This document shows positions 17,073 through 24,978 of a stretch of DNA of 46,617 nucleotides, piece after piece (position 1 is the first letter of the stretch; each line of letters opens with the position of its first letter). Origin of the DNA: Rhodoferax sp. (GTDB lineage: Bacteria > Pseudomonadota > Gammaproteobacteria > Burkholderiales > Burkholderiaceae_C); the NCBI GenBank assembly GCA_011391545.1, contig JAABQI010000274.1, positions 1-46,617 of the forward strand, read 5' to 3'. The position numbers and the translations under genes are program-made. The notes below the pieces were generated by a model that saw only the letters and a program-made list of their open reading frames with translations, searched no databases and was not told where the DNA came from.

Positions 17073-17912
17073 TCAGATGGTGATCCGTGCTGTCGGCTCG
17101 GTGCCGCCCATGCTGGGCGGGCGAAAAACACCGGCATCCTGGTAAAAGACCGGGTCTTGATTGGCGGCCCACCAGCCAGGAACGCCCAGCAACGGCAAAT
17201 GGGCAAAAGGCTTGGCGGCCAATTTTTCGGCACTCAAGTCCCGCGCCAGCCAGGCATCCATGCTGTCAATGGTCGGGGCAGCTGGCAAAACCCGGTAAAC
17301 GTGGGCAGTCATCGACTTTCTTGGCATCACCAGTTTTTCCATCAGGGCGTGGCCAAACAACACCAGATGGGCCTGGCGCCAAAGCGGGCGCAAGTCGCCA
17401 AACAGGCGTTGCCAGTCTTTGGCCACCAGGGCCTGCCACAGGGCGTCGGGGGCTTGCAGCAGGGCCGCATTTTCGTCAAACACCGTCAAGGCATCACGCG
17501 CCGGGCCGCGCACGGGCTGGATGCCGGTGCGTGCAATTTGCGCTGCCTGCAAGGCGTTCAGTCGCTTCTTGGCCAGGGGAAACGCTTGCCACACCAGGCC
17601 GTTGAAAAAGTCGTGCAAGCCATCGCGGGTGGGCACGCGCCCGGTGTCGAAAATGTATTGCTCGTAGGCCATGCCGCCGGGCAACTCGCTTTGTGGCACG
17701 AAGCACACCGGCGCCAATGCCGCCTGGTTGAGCGCAGCAGGCTGCGCCATCCCGTTGCGCACGCTGCGCGCCACGGCTTCGCCCCGGGCGCGCCACGGCG
17801 CCAACCAGGGCGCGGCCCAATCGATCGCATCCACACCAGTGATCGGCAGGGGGCTAACCCGATGGTGTGAATGCCCGCAAATACCGGGCAGGAATGGGTG
17901 CTGTGGCAACAT
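17073..17912 (-). CDS. DUF3025 domain-containing protein
   Basis: The product has about 279 residues and resembles DUF3025 proteins of betaproteobacteria and gammaproteobacteria: YEQYIFDTGRVPTRDGLHDFFNGLVW followed by FPLAKKRLNALQ, then a region ending in the Trp/Pro-rich LPLLGVPGWWAANQDPVFYQD. No catalytic function is known to me for the family. The ORF track joins it to a long antisense extension over the next gene; I place the start at ATG 17912, which leaves a 63-base divergent gap to the DUF3750 gene. No good ribosome site is seen, so the exact start is uncertain. Confidence 0.75.
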   Translation of the reverse strand: MLPQHPFLPGICGHSHHRVSPLPITGVDAIDWAAPWLAPWRARGEAVARSVRNGMAQPAALNQAALAPVCFVPQSELPGGMAYEQYIFDTGRVPTRDGLHDFFNGLVWQAFPLAKKRLNALQAAQIARTGIQPVRGPARDALTVFDENAALLQAPDALWQALVAKDWQRLFGDLRPLWRQAHLVLFGHALMEKLVMPRKSMTAHVYRVLPAAPTIDSMDAWLARDLSAEKLAAKPFAHLPLLGVPGWWAANQDPVFYQDAGVFRPPSMGGTEPTARITI

Positions 17913-17975
17913 GGTTGGTGAAAAACTTTGACTGTTTCCGCATTTTGCCGCTTGGCTTGAGGATTTTGAATCGAC

Positions 17976-18788
17976 ATGACTGTACTGAATGCTTGCTTGT
18001 TGCGCCCTGCTGTTACCGCCTGCCTTGTTCTTGTGGCGCAAGCCGGCTTTGCGCAGGACAGCGCGCCAACAGCCACAACCACGCGCGGGAGCTGGGCCAC
18101 AGCACCCAGGCACTCGGCCGGCATCGCGCCCGATCCGGCCCGACTGGCCGACATCGCCATCGTCCAGGTCTATGCCGCACCAACCTATGGCTGGCGCGGC
18201 TTTTTTGCGGTGCACCCATGGATCATCTACAAGCGCAAGGGCGAGACGGCCTACACCCGCTTTGATGTGGTCGGCTGGCGTGCGCCGCAGGTGGTGCAGC
18301 GCAATTACGCCGTGCCTGACGGACTCTGGTACGGCGCAACCCCCGAATTGTTGGTGGACCGCCAGGGTGAAGACGTTGAAGCCGTGATCGACGACATCGA
18401 AGCCGCCATCTCCAGCTACCCCTACGCCAACCAATACCGCACTTTCCCCGGCCCCAACAGCAATACCTTCCTGGCGCACATCGGGCGTCAGGTGCCAGCG
18501 CTCAAGCTCGACTTGCCGGCCAACGCCATCGGCAAGGACTACCGGCCGTTGACGAACCCGGTGGGTGTGTCGTCTTCCGGCTCTGGTCTGCAGATCGCGG
18601 TGCTGGGCCTGCTTGGCGTGAGCGTGGGGCTGCAGGAAGGACTTGAATTCAATGTGCTGGGGCTGAATTTTGGCATTGACCTCAACGCCCCGGCGCTGCG
18701 AGTGCCCTTTTGGGGTCGTTTGGGACTGAAGAATGCCATCACTGCCAATCAGGTTGCAAGCCCGGACCCCGCACTGGCTGGCCGATGA
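17976..18788 (+). CDS. DUF3750 domain-containing exported protein
   Basis: The 270-residue protein has an N-terminal signal peptide (hydrophobic residues about 8-26, cleavage near GFA-QD). The DUF3750 core is IVQVYAAPTYGWRGFFAVHPWIIYKRKG through YPYANQYRTFPGPNSNTFLAHIGRQVP. The PGPNSNTFLAHI segment resembles the conserved Asn/Thr-containing core of small periplasmic DUF families, but no enzymatic role is established. The C-terminus is rich in Gly/Leu (GLQIAVLGLLGVSVGLQEGLEFNVLGLNFG), suggesting membrane association. It is divergent from the DUF3025 gene and may share its control region. Confidence 0.8.
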   Translation: MTVLNACLLRPAVTACLVLVAQAGFAQDSAPTATTTRGSWATAPRHSAGIAPDPARLADIAIVQVYAAPTYGWRGFFAVHPWIIYKRKGETAYTRFDVVGWRAPQVVQRNYAVPDGLWYGATPELLVDRQGEDVEAVIDDIEAAISSYPYANQYRTFPGPNSNTFLAHIGRQVPALKLDLPANAIGKDYRPLTNPVGVSSSGSGLQIAVLGLLGVSVGLQEGLEFNVLGLNFGIDLNAPALRVPFWGRLGLKNAITANQVASPDPALAGR

Positions 18789-18950
18789 GCCGGTGCCGTG
18801 ATCTTGCTCCCGTTTTTCATACCTCTTAGCCACCAGTAATGCGGATTCCCTGCCCTGCTGCTGGCGGAATTGGACCCGCGCAGACTGTCAGCCAAACGGC
18901 AGGGCACCGTGGTCAAATCCAAATTTAGCTCACCCTCAAACTTTCCCACC

Positions 18951-19433
18951 ATGGCTCGCATCCAAATTCGACTCCCCAGTCTCTTCGCCTTTTCCACCGA
19001 CATCACGCTTTACCAGAGCCACCTGAATTACGGTGGACATCTGGACAATGCCCTCCTTCTCACCCTGGTGTCAGAAGCGCGTGTCAGGTTTTTCAAATCA
19101 CTTGGCTACACCGAACTCGACGTCGAAGGCGTTGGAATTCTGGTGTCCGACGCCGCGCTGCAGTACCGCTCAGAGGCGTTTCACGGTGAGGTGATGGTCT
19201 TGCGTTTGGGTGCAACCGACTTGGGCCGCAAGGGCTTCGACATGGTTTGGTCAATGAACGAGCGGTCCACCCAGCGCGAGGTGGCCCGTGGCAAAACTGG
19301 GATCGTCTTCTTCAACTACGAAACCCGGAAAGTTGTCCCGATGCCGGCCACCTTTCGCGACAAACTGACCAGGTTCAAGGCACCCAGTGCTTTGGCGCTT
19401 TGCGTGAACGAACCTGAGAGCACGCCAGCCTGA
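18951..19433 (+). CDS. Acyl-CoA thioesterase (4HBT-like hotdog fold)
   Basis: The product has about 160 residues with the hotdog-fold pattern of 4-hydroxybenzoyl-CoA-thioesterase-like enzymes: YQSHLNYGGHLDNALLLTLVSEARVRFFKSLGY, then a central strand region ending RGKTGIVFFNYETRKVVPMP. The usual catalytic Asp of the 4HBT type (in HVDNxxY) is here GGHLDNALL, so an acidic residue is kept. The natural thioester is unknown. The start is taken at ATG 18951; the ORF-track TTG at 18870 would add 27 unlikely residues. Neither has a clear ribosome site. Confidence 0.75.
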   Translation: MARIQIRLPSLFAFSTDITLYQSHLNYGGHLDNALLLTLVSEARVRFFKSLGYTELDVEGVGILVSDAALQYRSEAFHGEVMVLRLGATDLGRKGFDMVWSMNERSTQREVARGKTGIVFFNYETRKVVPMPATFRDKLTRFKAPSALALCVNEPESTPA

Positions 19434-19478
19434 CTGGCCACCCTTCAAGATTTCAGTGGCTGGTTGGACTGATGCCTC

Positions 19479-19967
19479 TCACGGGACGAAGACATCATCC
19501 CGTCTCGCGCATTCAGGTGGCTCGCCATAGCCCGCAGAGCGCACGGTCTGCTCCTGTGAAATCTCGACCTGAAACCATTGACAGAAGTGGTTCTCGTAGC
19601 GATAGCTCCAAACCACACCCCGCGCGCGCCCCAGTGTTTGAGTCTCACTGGGGCGACCCAGGCGCTGACGTACCTCGTCCTGCGCCATGCCTGGCGTGAT
19701 TTGATTGAAGTTCGGCTCGGTCAAAACTTGCTCGGCGCGGGTGGCACGCCCGGCAGCGTCCAGATAGACAAACCATGTGTGATGGCCCATGGGACCCCGA
19801 GGAAACTCAAGACGGCTGCCCGTGGCGGTCTGGCGCACCATGTCCGGCTGACCCATTCGGGCAAGCAATGCGTCGCGATCGATGCCGGTCAGATTGGCAG
19901 GCGGTGCGTAACTGCTGCAGCCGATCAGCATCGACAAACCTATCAAGCTCAAATGTGCAATTCGCAT
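19479..19967 (-). CDS. Small outer-membrane lipoprotein with SmpA/BamE-like repeats
   Basis: The 162-residue protein has a lipoprotein signal (MRIAHLSLIGLSMLIGC, acylated Cys17). Two short modules have the helix pattern of the SmpA/OmlA (BamE) fold: LTGIDRDALLARMGQPD and ITPGMAQDEVRQRLGRPSETQ. The start at 19967 is chosen because GGAG precedes it and it gives the correct signal peptide; the ORF-track start adds 11 residues. Its role is unknown. The fold suggests a small envelope protein that binds another envelope component, not an enzyme. Confidence 0.8.
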   Translation of the reverse strand: MRIAHLSLIGLSMLIGCSSYAPPANLTGIDRDALLARMGQPDMVRQTATGSRLEFPRGPMGHHTWFVYLDAAGRATRAEQVLTEPNFNQITPGMAQDEVRQRLGRPSETQTLGRARGVVWSYRYENHFCQWFQVEISQEQTVRSAGYGEPPECARRDDVFVP

Positions 19968-20125
19968 AACTGTGACTCCTGCTTTTGTGAAATATGACAC
20001 GATTTAACTGCATTTTGACGACAGATTGAGTGTTCATCAATACCTTGACTGCGTCTGAATCTCCGCTCCCCTTGCAGCAGCTTTTGGAAATTCAATTTCC
20101 CGCGACCTAGATCTGCTCCCGACCA

Positions 20126-20171
20126 GTTGAAGTCACTCACGGGTGGCCAAGCCACCTGTGATGGACTCAAC
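20126..20171. repeat. Long imperfect stem-loop downstream of the LacI-type gene
   Basis: The 46-base segment opens with GTTGA and closes with TCAAC around a core GGTGGC-caa-GCCACC. Folding by eye gives about 19 pairs with one bulge and one two-base internal loop. It lies in the 275-base gap between the regulator gene and the lipoprotein gene, which contains no ORF I trust. No U-tract follows, so it may be a processing site, a factor-assisted terminator or a dispersed repeat. Confidence 0.6.
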
Positions 20172-20242
20172 CGTCCAGCTTCGCGCGCACCATGCAAACG
20201 ACGAAATCCGAACAAGCTAACGCGAAATAGGTCGTTAGGCAA

Positions 20243-21250
20243 CTATTGTTTACGGATCAGTTCTTGATCCCTTCGTTGGGTCGATCCGCGCACCAACAAT
20301 TCACCGCGCAGCACCACTCGTCGCACGGCCCGCTCAGGATAGGTCACCCGTTCCAACAAAAGCCTGATCGCGGTTTGGCCGATTTCATGGGTGGGCTGGC
20401 GGATCACGGTGATGTCAGGCGTGACCAGACTGGTCCATGGCAAGTCGTCAAAGCCGGCCACCGCGGTATCCGTTGGCACATTCACACCCGCGGCCTTGAT
20501 CGCCTCGACGATACCCTGCAGCACCAGTCCGCTGCTGGCCATCAGGGCGTCTGGCATGGGGCTGCGCTGCAGCAGCCTGTCGGCCACTTCGCGGGCGCGT
20601 TCGCTGCGAGGGAGGATCGGCTCGGCCTCAGGCGCCAGGCCGGCCGCTGACATGGCAGCCAGATAACCTTGATGCCGCTGCGGCCCGGTCGAACCCACGG
20701 AGCCATACAGGAAGACGATGCGCCGATAACCCTGCGTGATCAGGTGCTCGGTGAGGCGGTAACCGGCGTCAAAATTGTCCAGCACAACCGCATCGGCATC
20801 AACATCACGCTCGCAGCGATCTACCAGCACCATCGGAAACGGATAGTCTTGCGGCCGCAGGTCATTGAGCAGGGAGCGCGTGGGCGACAGGATCACACCG
20901 CTCACATTTTCGTCGCGCATCATGGCCAGGTAGAACGCCTCCTTGTCGGGGTCTTCATCGGCGTTGCACAAGAACACCCGCATGCCGTTCTGGTAGGCCA
21001 CGTCTTCCACCGCGCGGCTGATCTCGGTAAAGAAGGGGTTGCGGATATCGGACACGATCAGGCCCAGCGTGTCGGTGCGGCCCGAACGCAAACGCCGGGC
21101 CGCCAGATCCGGCCTGTAACCCAGTGACTTGACCGCCGCATTAACGCGCCTGCGCGTCTCGTCGCTGACCCCGGGAACCCCCGAAATCACCCGTGAGACT
21201 GAGGCCGTTGACACCCCCGCCTGTTTCGCCACATCCACGATTTTGACCAT
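20243..21250 (-). CDS. fruR: LacI family regulator of the fructose PTS operon
   Basis: The 335-residue protein has an N-terminal LacI helix-turn-helix (IVDVAKQAGVSTASVSRVISG, residues 4-24) and hinge helix (DLAARRLRSGRTDTLGLIV). A periplasmic-binding-protein-like sensor domain follows, with DNFDAGYRLTEHLI and AGFDDLPWTSLVTPDITVIRQP. The start follows GGAGG at five bases. It is divergent from fruBKA, and near-identical palindromes lie by its own start and upstream of fruB, so it most likely represses both and autoregulates. By analogy the inducer would be a fructose phosphate; that is inference. The symbol is assigned by context. Confidence 0.88.
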   Translation of the reverse strand: MVKIVDVAKQAGVSTASVSRVISGVPGVSDETRRRVNAAVKSLGYRPDLAARRLRSGRTDTLGLIVSDIRNPFFTEISRAVEDVAYQNGMRVFLCNADEDPDKEAFYLAMMRDENVSGVILSPTRSLLNDLRPQDYPFPMVLVDRCERDVDADAVVLDNFDAGYRLTEHLITQGYRRIVFLYGSVGSTGPQRHQGYLAAMSAAGLAPEAEPILPRSERAREVADRLLQRSPMPDALMASSGLVLQGIVEAIKAAGVNVPTDTAVAGFDDLPWTSLVTPDITVIRQPTHEIGQTAIRLLLERVTYPERAVRRVVLRGELLVRGSTQRRDQELIRKQ

Positions 21251-21268
21251 CAGGCCTCCAGAATTACG

Positions 21269-21284
21269 ATGTAATCGTTTTCAT
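21269..21284. promoter_or_regulatory. LacI-type operator near the fruR start
   Basis: ATGTAATCGTTTTCAT is a 16-base near-palindrome with the central CG typical of LacI-family operators, 19 bases upstream of the regulator start codon. It matches the second site at 21409 in 13 of 16 positions or better when read on the opposite strand. Binding would block the regulator's own transcription. Confidence 0.7.
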
Positions 21285-21408
21285 TATTGTGCATCAATTT
21301 TCAAAATACATTTGAAATATTCCCACTACAAGGTGCTTTTCAGGGTAAACCCTTAGTTTTTTTCACAAAAAACACTGGCATTTCGATTTAAATTGACTGA
21401 CAATCAAA

Positions 21409-21424
21409 ATGTAAACGATTACAT
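21409..21424. promoter_or_regulatory. LacI-type operator upstream of fruB
   Basis: ATGTAAACGATTACAT is palindromic except for one symmetrical pair around the central CG. It lies 51 bases before the fruB start and just after a TTGACT sequence (21393) that could be the -35 box, so bound regulator would block initiation. Its centre is 140 bases from the other operator. Confidence 0.75.
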
Positions 21425-21475
21425 TTAAAACGCCTCAAACCGTTAAAAACGCGATTAACCAGCAAGGAGACACGG

Positions 21476-23959
21476 ATGGAAACCATGACGACCGCCTGCA
21501 TAAGACTGAATGCCCGGGCCAGCAACAAAACCGAAGCAGTGCGCCTGGCCGGCCAACTGTTGGTGGACGCGGGCTACATTGCCCCGGCCTATGTGGAGAG
21601 CATGCTCAAACGCGAGGAGGTGGCCAACACCTTTCTGGGCGCGGGTGTGGCCATTCCGCACGGCATGGTGGAAGACCGGCACCACATTCACCACACCGGC
21701 GTGGCGGTGGTGCAGTTTCGTGACGGTGTCGCCTGGAAAGATGGCGACCAGGCGCAGCTGGTGGTGGCGATTGCCGCCAAGTCGGACGAGCACATTGTGT
21801 TGCTGCGCCGCCTGACGCGCCTGATGCAGCGTCCCCAGAGCATCGAGAGCCTGGTGGCCACCAACGACCCACAGTTGATCGTCAGCACCCTGGCCGACGA
21901 ACCCGTGCCGGTAGCCGCCCCGGCTGTTGACGCGCCCGAGTGGCCCAGCGACGCGCAGTCTGAGTGGACGCTGGACTACCCCAACGGCCTGCACGCCCGC
22001 CCGGCCACCCGCTGGGTGGAAACCGCCAAACGTTTTGCCTGCGACATTCGCGTGTACAAGGCGCAGGAATTTGCCGATGCCAAGGCGCTGACCGGCCTGC
22101 TGTCGCTGGGGGTGACCCGGGGTGACAGCCTGCGCCTGGCCGCCCGTGGCCCGGATGCGCGCCGCGCGGTGGACGCGCTGCTGGATGTGGTGCGCGCCTT
22201 GTCTGCCGATGAAAAGGCCGACGCCGAGCGCGCCCGACGCAACGCGCTGGCCGCCCGCCGCGCTACCCCCGACTGGCTGCCTGGCAACAACCCGCAAGCC
22301 ATCTACGGCATTGGCGCCAGCCCCGGCCTGGCCATCGGCATGCTGGTGCGCCATGTCAGCCACCAGTTTGACGTGCCCGACAAGCCAGGCGACGTGATTG
22401 CCGATGGCGAAGCGCTGGAGTCGTCGCTGCTGGCCATTAACCAGGAACTGCAAACCCTGGAGGCGCAAACCCGCACGCGGCTGGGCGCCGCCGAGGCCGC
22501 CATCTTTACCGCGCACCGCGAGCTGATTGCCGACGCGCAATTGCTGCGTGATGCCATGGCCAACATCCTGCGCGGCCATGGGGCGGCGTGGTCCTGGCAA
22601 CACGCTTTGCAGGCGCGCGTGGAAAAGCTGCAGGCCGTGGCCGACCCGCTGCTGGCCGCCCGTGCGCTGGACCTGCGCGATGTGGGTGAGCGCGTGCTGG
22701 CCCACATGCTGGGCATTGAACGCCATTGCCAGACGCTCAGCCAACCCACCATTCTGGTGGCCGAAGACCTGACGCCCTCTGACACCTTGCAGCTCGACAT
22801 GAAGTATGTCGTTGGCCTTGCCATCAGCAGCGGCGGGCCAACCTCACACACCGCCATTTTGGCGCGCACCCTGGGTTTACCCGCTGTGGTGGCTGCGGGC
22901 AGCGCCTTGCTTGCGGCGCCCGAAGGGCAGTTGGCGATCATCGACGGTGGTCTGGGCGCGGTCTATCTGGAGGCTTCCCAAGCCGACCAGGACGCCGCCA
23001 CCGCCGTGATTGCGCGCCAACTGGCCACCCGCAATGCCCTGCGCGAGAGCCGCTATTTGCCTGCCACCACCACCGACGGCCACACGGTTGAAGTGGCCGC
23101 CAATGTGGCCAATGCCAAGCAAGCCAGCGTGGCGATCGAGGCTGGCGCCGAGGGCGTGGGCCTGATGCGCACCGAGTTTTTGTTTCTGGAGCGCAACAGC
23201 GCGCCAGACGAGGAAGAGCAGTACCGCGTTTACCGTGACATGACCGAAGCCATGGGCGGGCGCACCCTGATCATCCGTGCGCTGGACATCGGCGGCGACA
23301 AAAAAGTGCCTTACCTGAACCTGCCAAAGGAAGAAAACCCTTTCCTGGGGGTGCGTGGCGCGCGCCTGCTGCTGATCCGCCAGGACCTGCTCTACACCCA
23401 GCTGCGTGCGCTGTACCGTGCCGCCGCCCACGGCCCGATCCGCATCATGTTCCCGATGGTCACCCACACCAGCGAGATCGAGGCGCTGAGCGAACACTGC
23501 GAACGCGCCCGCGCCCAGGTCAATGGCCCGCAACTCAAGATCGGCATCATGGTCGAGGTGCCGGCAGTGGCGGTGATGGCAGAAAAGTTTGCCCCGCTGG
23601 TCGACTTTTTCTCGGTCGGCACCAACGACCTGACCCAGTACACCTTGGCCATTGACCGCCAGCACCCGGAGCTGGCCGCGCAGGCCGACAGCCTGCACCC
23701 GGCCGTGCTGGACCTGATTGCCCGCACCGTGGCCGCTGCCAAAAAACACGGCACCTGGGTCGGGGTGTGTGGCGGCTTGGCGGGCGACCCGCTGGGCGCC
23801 CGCATCCTGACCGGCCTGGGGGTGGATGAACTGTCAATGAGCGCGCAAGACGTGGCTGCCGTCAAGGCCACCCTGCGCGGCGACTCGTATGCAGCCATGC
23901 AGCTGCTGGCTCAGCGCGCACTGGCCGCAGGCAGCGCCGATGAGGTGCGCGCACTATGA
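21476..23959 (+). CDS. fruB: Fused fructose PTS EIIA-HPr-enzyme I
   Basis: The 827-residue protein combines three phosphotransfer modules. An EIIA of the fructose/mannitol type has its active His62 in GVAIPHGM. An HPr domain has His173 in PNGLHARPA. A full enzyme I has His458 in SGGPTSHTAILARTLG, the PEP-binding RTEFLFL and GTNDLTQYTLAIDR, and the catalytic Cys in GVCGGLAGDP. It therefore carries phosphate from PEP to the FruA B domains by itself, without general PtsI or PtsH. In the HPr part the position equivalent to the regulatory Ser is Ala (DAKALTG). The start follows GGAG at seven bases. The stop overlaps fruK by four bases. Confidence 0.96.
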   Translation: METMTTACIRLNARASNKTEAVRLAGQLLVDAGYIAPAYVESMLKREEVANTFLGAGVAIPHGMVEDRHHIHHTGVAVVQFRDGVAWKDGDQAQLVVAIAAKSDEHIVLLRRLTRLMQRPQSIESLVATNDPQLIVSTLADEPVPVAAPAVDAPEWPSDAQSEWTLDYPNGLHARPATRWVETAKRFACDIRVYKAQEFADAKALTGLLSLGVTRGDSLRLAARGPDARRAVDALLDVVRALSADEKADAERARRNALAARRATPDWLPGNNPQAIYGIGASPGLAIGMLVRHVSHQFDVPDKPGDVIADGEALESSLLAINQELQTLEAQTRTRLGAAEAAIFTAHRELIADAQLLRDAMANILRGHGAAWSWQHALQARVEKLQAVADPLLAARALDLRDVGERVLAHMLGIERHCQTLSQPTILVAEDLTPSDTLQLDMKYVVGLAISSGGPTSHTAILARTLGLPAVVAAGSALLAAPEGQLAIIDGGLGAVYLEASQADQDAATAVIARQLATRNALRESRYLPATTTDGHTVEVAANVANAKQASVAIEAGAEGVGLMRTEFLFLERNSAPDEEEQYRVYRDMTEAMGGRTLIIRALDIGGDKKVPYLNLPKEENPFLGVRGARLLLIRQDLLYTQLRALYRAAAHGPIRIMFPMVTHTSEIEALSEHCERARAQVNGPQLKIGIMVEVPAVAVMAEKFAPLVDFFSVGTNDLTQYTLAIDRQHPELAAQADSLHPAVLDLIARTVAAAKKHGTWVGVCGGLAGDPLGARILTGLGVDELSMSAQDVAAVKATLRGDSYAAMQLLAQRALAAGSADEVRAL

Positions 23960-24936
23960 GCACCACACTTTCTGGTAGCCAGCCACGCGTGATTGCGGTG
24001 GCCCTGAACCCGGCGCTGGACCACACCATTGAGGTCGACCACCTGCGTGCCGGCGAAGTCAATCGTGCCCTGCGTATGCAGGTCGATGTGGGTGGCAAAG
24101 GCATCAATGTCGCCTCGTGCCTGGCAGACTTTGGCGTTGCCAGTGTGGTGACCGGACAAATCGGCAGCGACAACGCCGCCCAGTTCGAAGCCCTCTTTAG
24201 CGCCAAAGGCATCATCAACCAGTGTTTTTATCTGGACGGCCTCACCCGCATCAACACCAAGCTAGTGGACCGTGCCAGCGGCGAGACCACCGACATTAAC
24301 ATGCCTGGCCCGGCGCTTGGCGCTGACGCCATCCAGGCCCTGTTCGAACAACTGCTGGCGCGTATTGGCGAGCTGGTCAGTTCTGGCAGCTGGGTGGTTC
24401 TGTCGGGCAGCTTGCCACCGCTATGGCCCGCCGACACCTACGCGCGCCTAATCTCCCATGTGCATGGTCTGGGCGCCCGGGTGTTGCTGGACGCCAGCGG
24501 TGCTGCCCTAGCCGCGGGCGTCGGTGCGGCGCCCGACATCATCAAGCCCAACCGCTCAGAGCTTTCCGAACTGCTCGGGCGCACGCTTGGCGACAGTGCC
24601 TCGGTCGTCGCCGCTGCCCGCGAACTGCTGGCCAGACCCAATGCACCCGGCACGGTGATCGTGTCAATGGGGGGTGACGGCGCGCTGTTCGTGAACCGCC
24701 AGCAGGCCCTGCTGGCACACCCCATCCCCGCAACCCTGATCAGCACGGTGGGCGCGGGTGATGCCATGGTGGCCGGCATCATCGCGGCCCAAACCGCCGG
24801 CCTGGGTCTGACCGAATGCGCCCGGCTGGCAACCGCGTTTTCGGCAGGCAAGTTGGCGCGCCTTGGCCCCCATCTGCCGGCGCCGGACACCGTTCGTGCC
24901 TTGGCCCAATCGGTTCAGATCAGTTCATTCAGTTAA
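23956..24936 (+). CDS. fruK: 1-phosphofructokinase
   Basis: The 326-residue PfkB-family kinase converts fructose 1-phosphate, the product of FruA, to fructose 1,6-bisphosphate. Visible motifs are NPALDHTIEVDHL, the first PfkB signature VGGKGINVASCLADFG, IKPNRSELSELLG and the ATP/anion-hole signature STVGAGDAMVAGI with the catalytic Asp. Length is normal for the family. It is translationally coupled to fruB and ends 42 bases before fruA, so all three form one operon. Confidence 0.95.
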   Translation: MSTTLSGSQPRVIAVALNPALDHTIEVDHLRAGEVNRALRMQVDVGGKGINVASCLADFGVASVVTGQIGSDNAAQFEALFSAKGIINQCFYLDGLTRINTKLVDRASGETTDINMPGPALGADAIQALFEQLLARIGELVSSGSWVVLSGSLPPLWPADTYARLISHVHGLGARVLLDASGAALAAGVGAAPDIIKPNRSELSELLGRTLGDSASVVAAARELLARPNAPGTVIVSMGGDGALFVNRQQALLAHPIPATLISTVGAGDAMVAGIIAAQTAGLGLTECARLATAFSAGKLARLGPHLPAPDTVRALAQSVQISSFS

Positions 24937-24978
24937 CCCAGCATTTCCCATGTCTTACCTCGTCAAAGGAATACCATC

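Noticed and set aside
17913-18833. N-terminal extension of the DUF3025 ORF to 586 codons
   Set aside because: The extension is antisense to the DUF3750 gene, which has a signal peptide and family motifs, and itself has no recognisable features.
20204-20237. GCTAAC...GTTAGGC resembling an integron attC core
   Set aside because: Only one arm fits the GTTRRRY core, the opposite arm does not fit RYYYAAC, the spacing is too short and no integrase is present.
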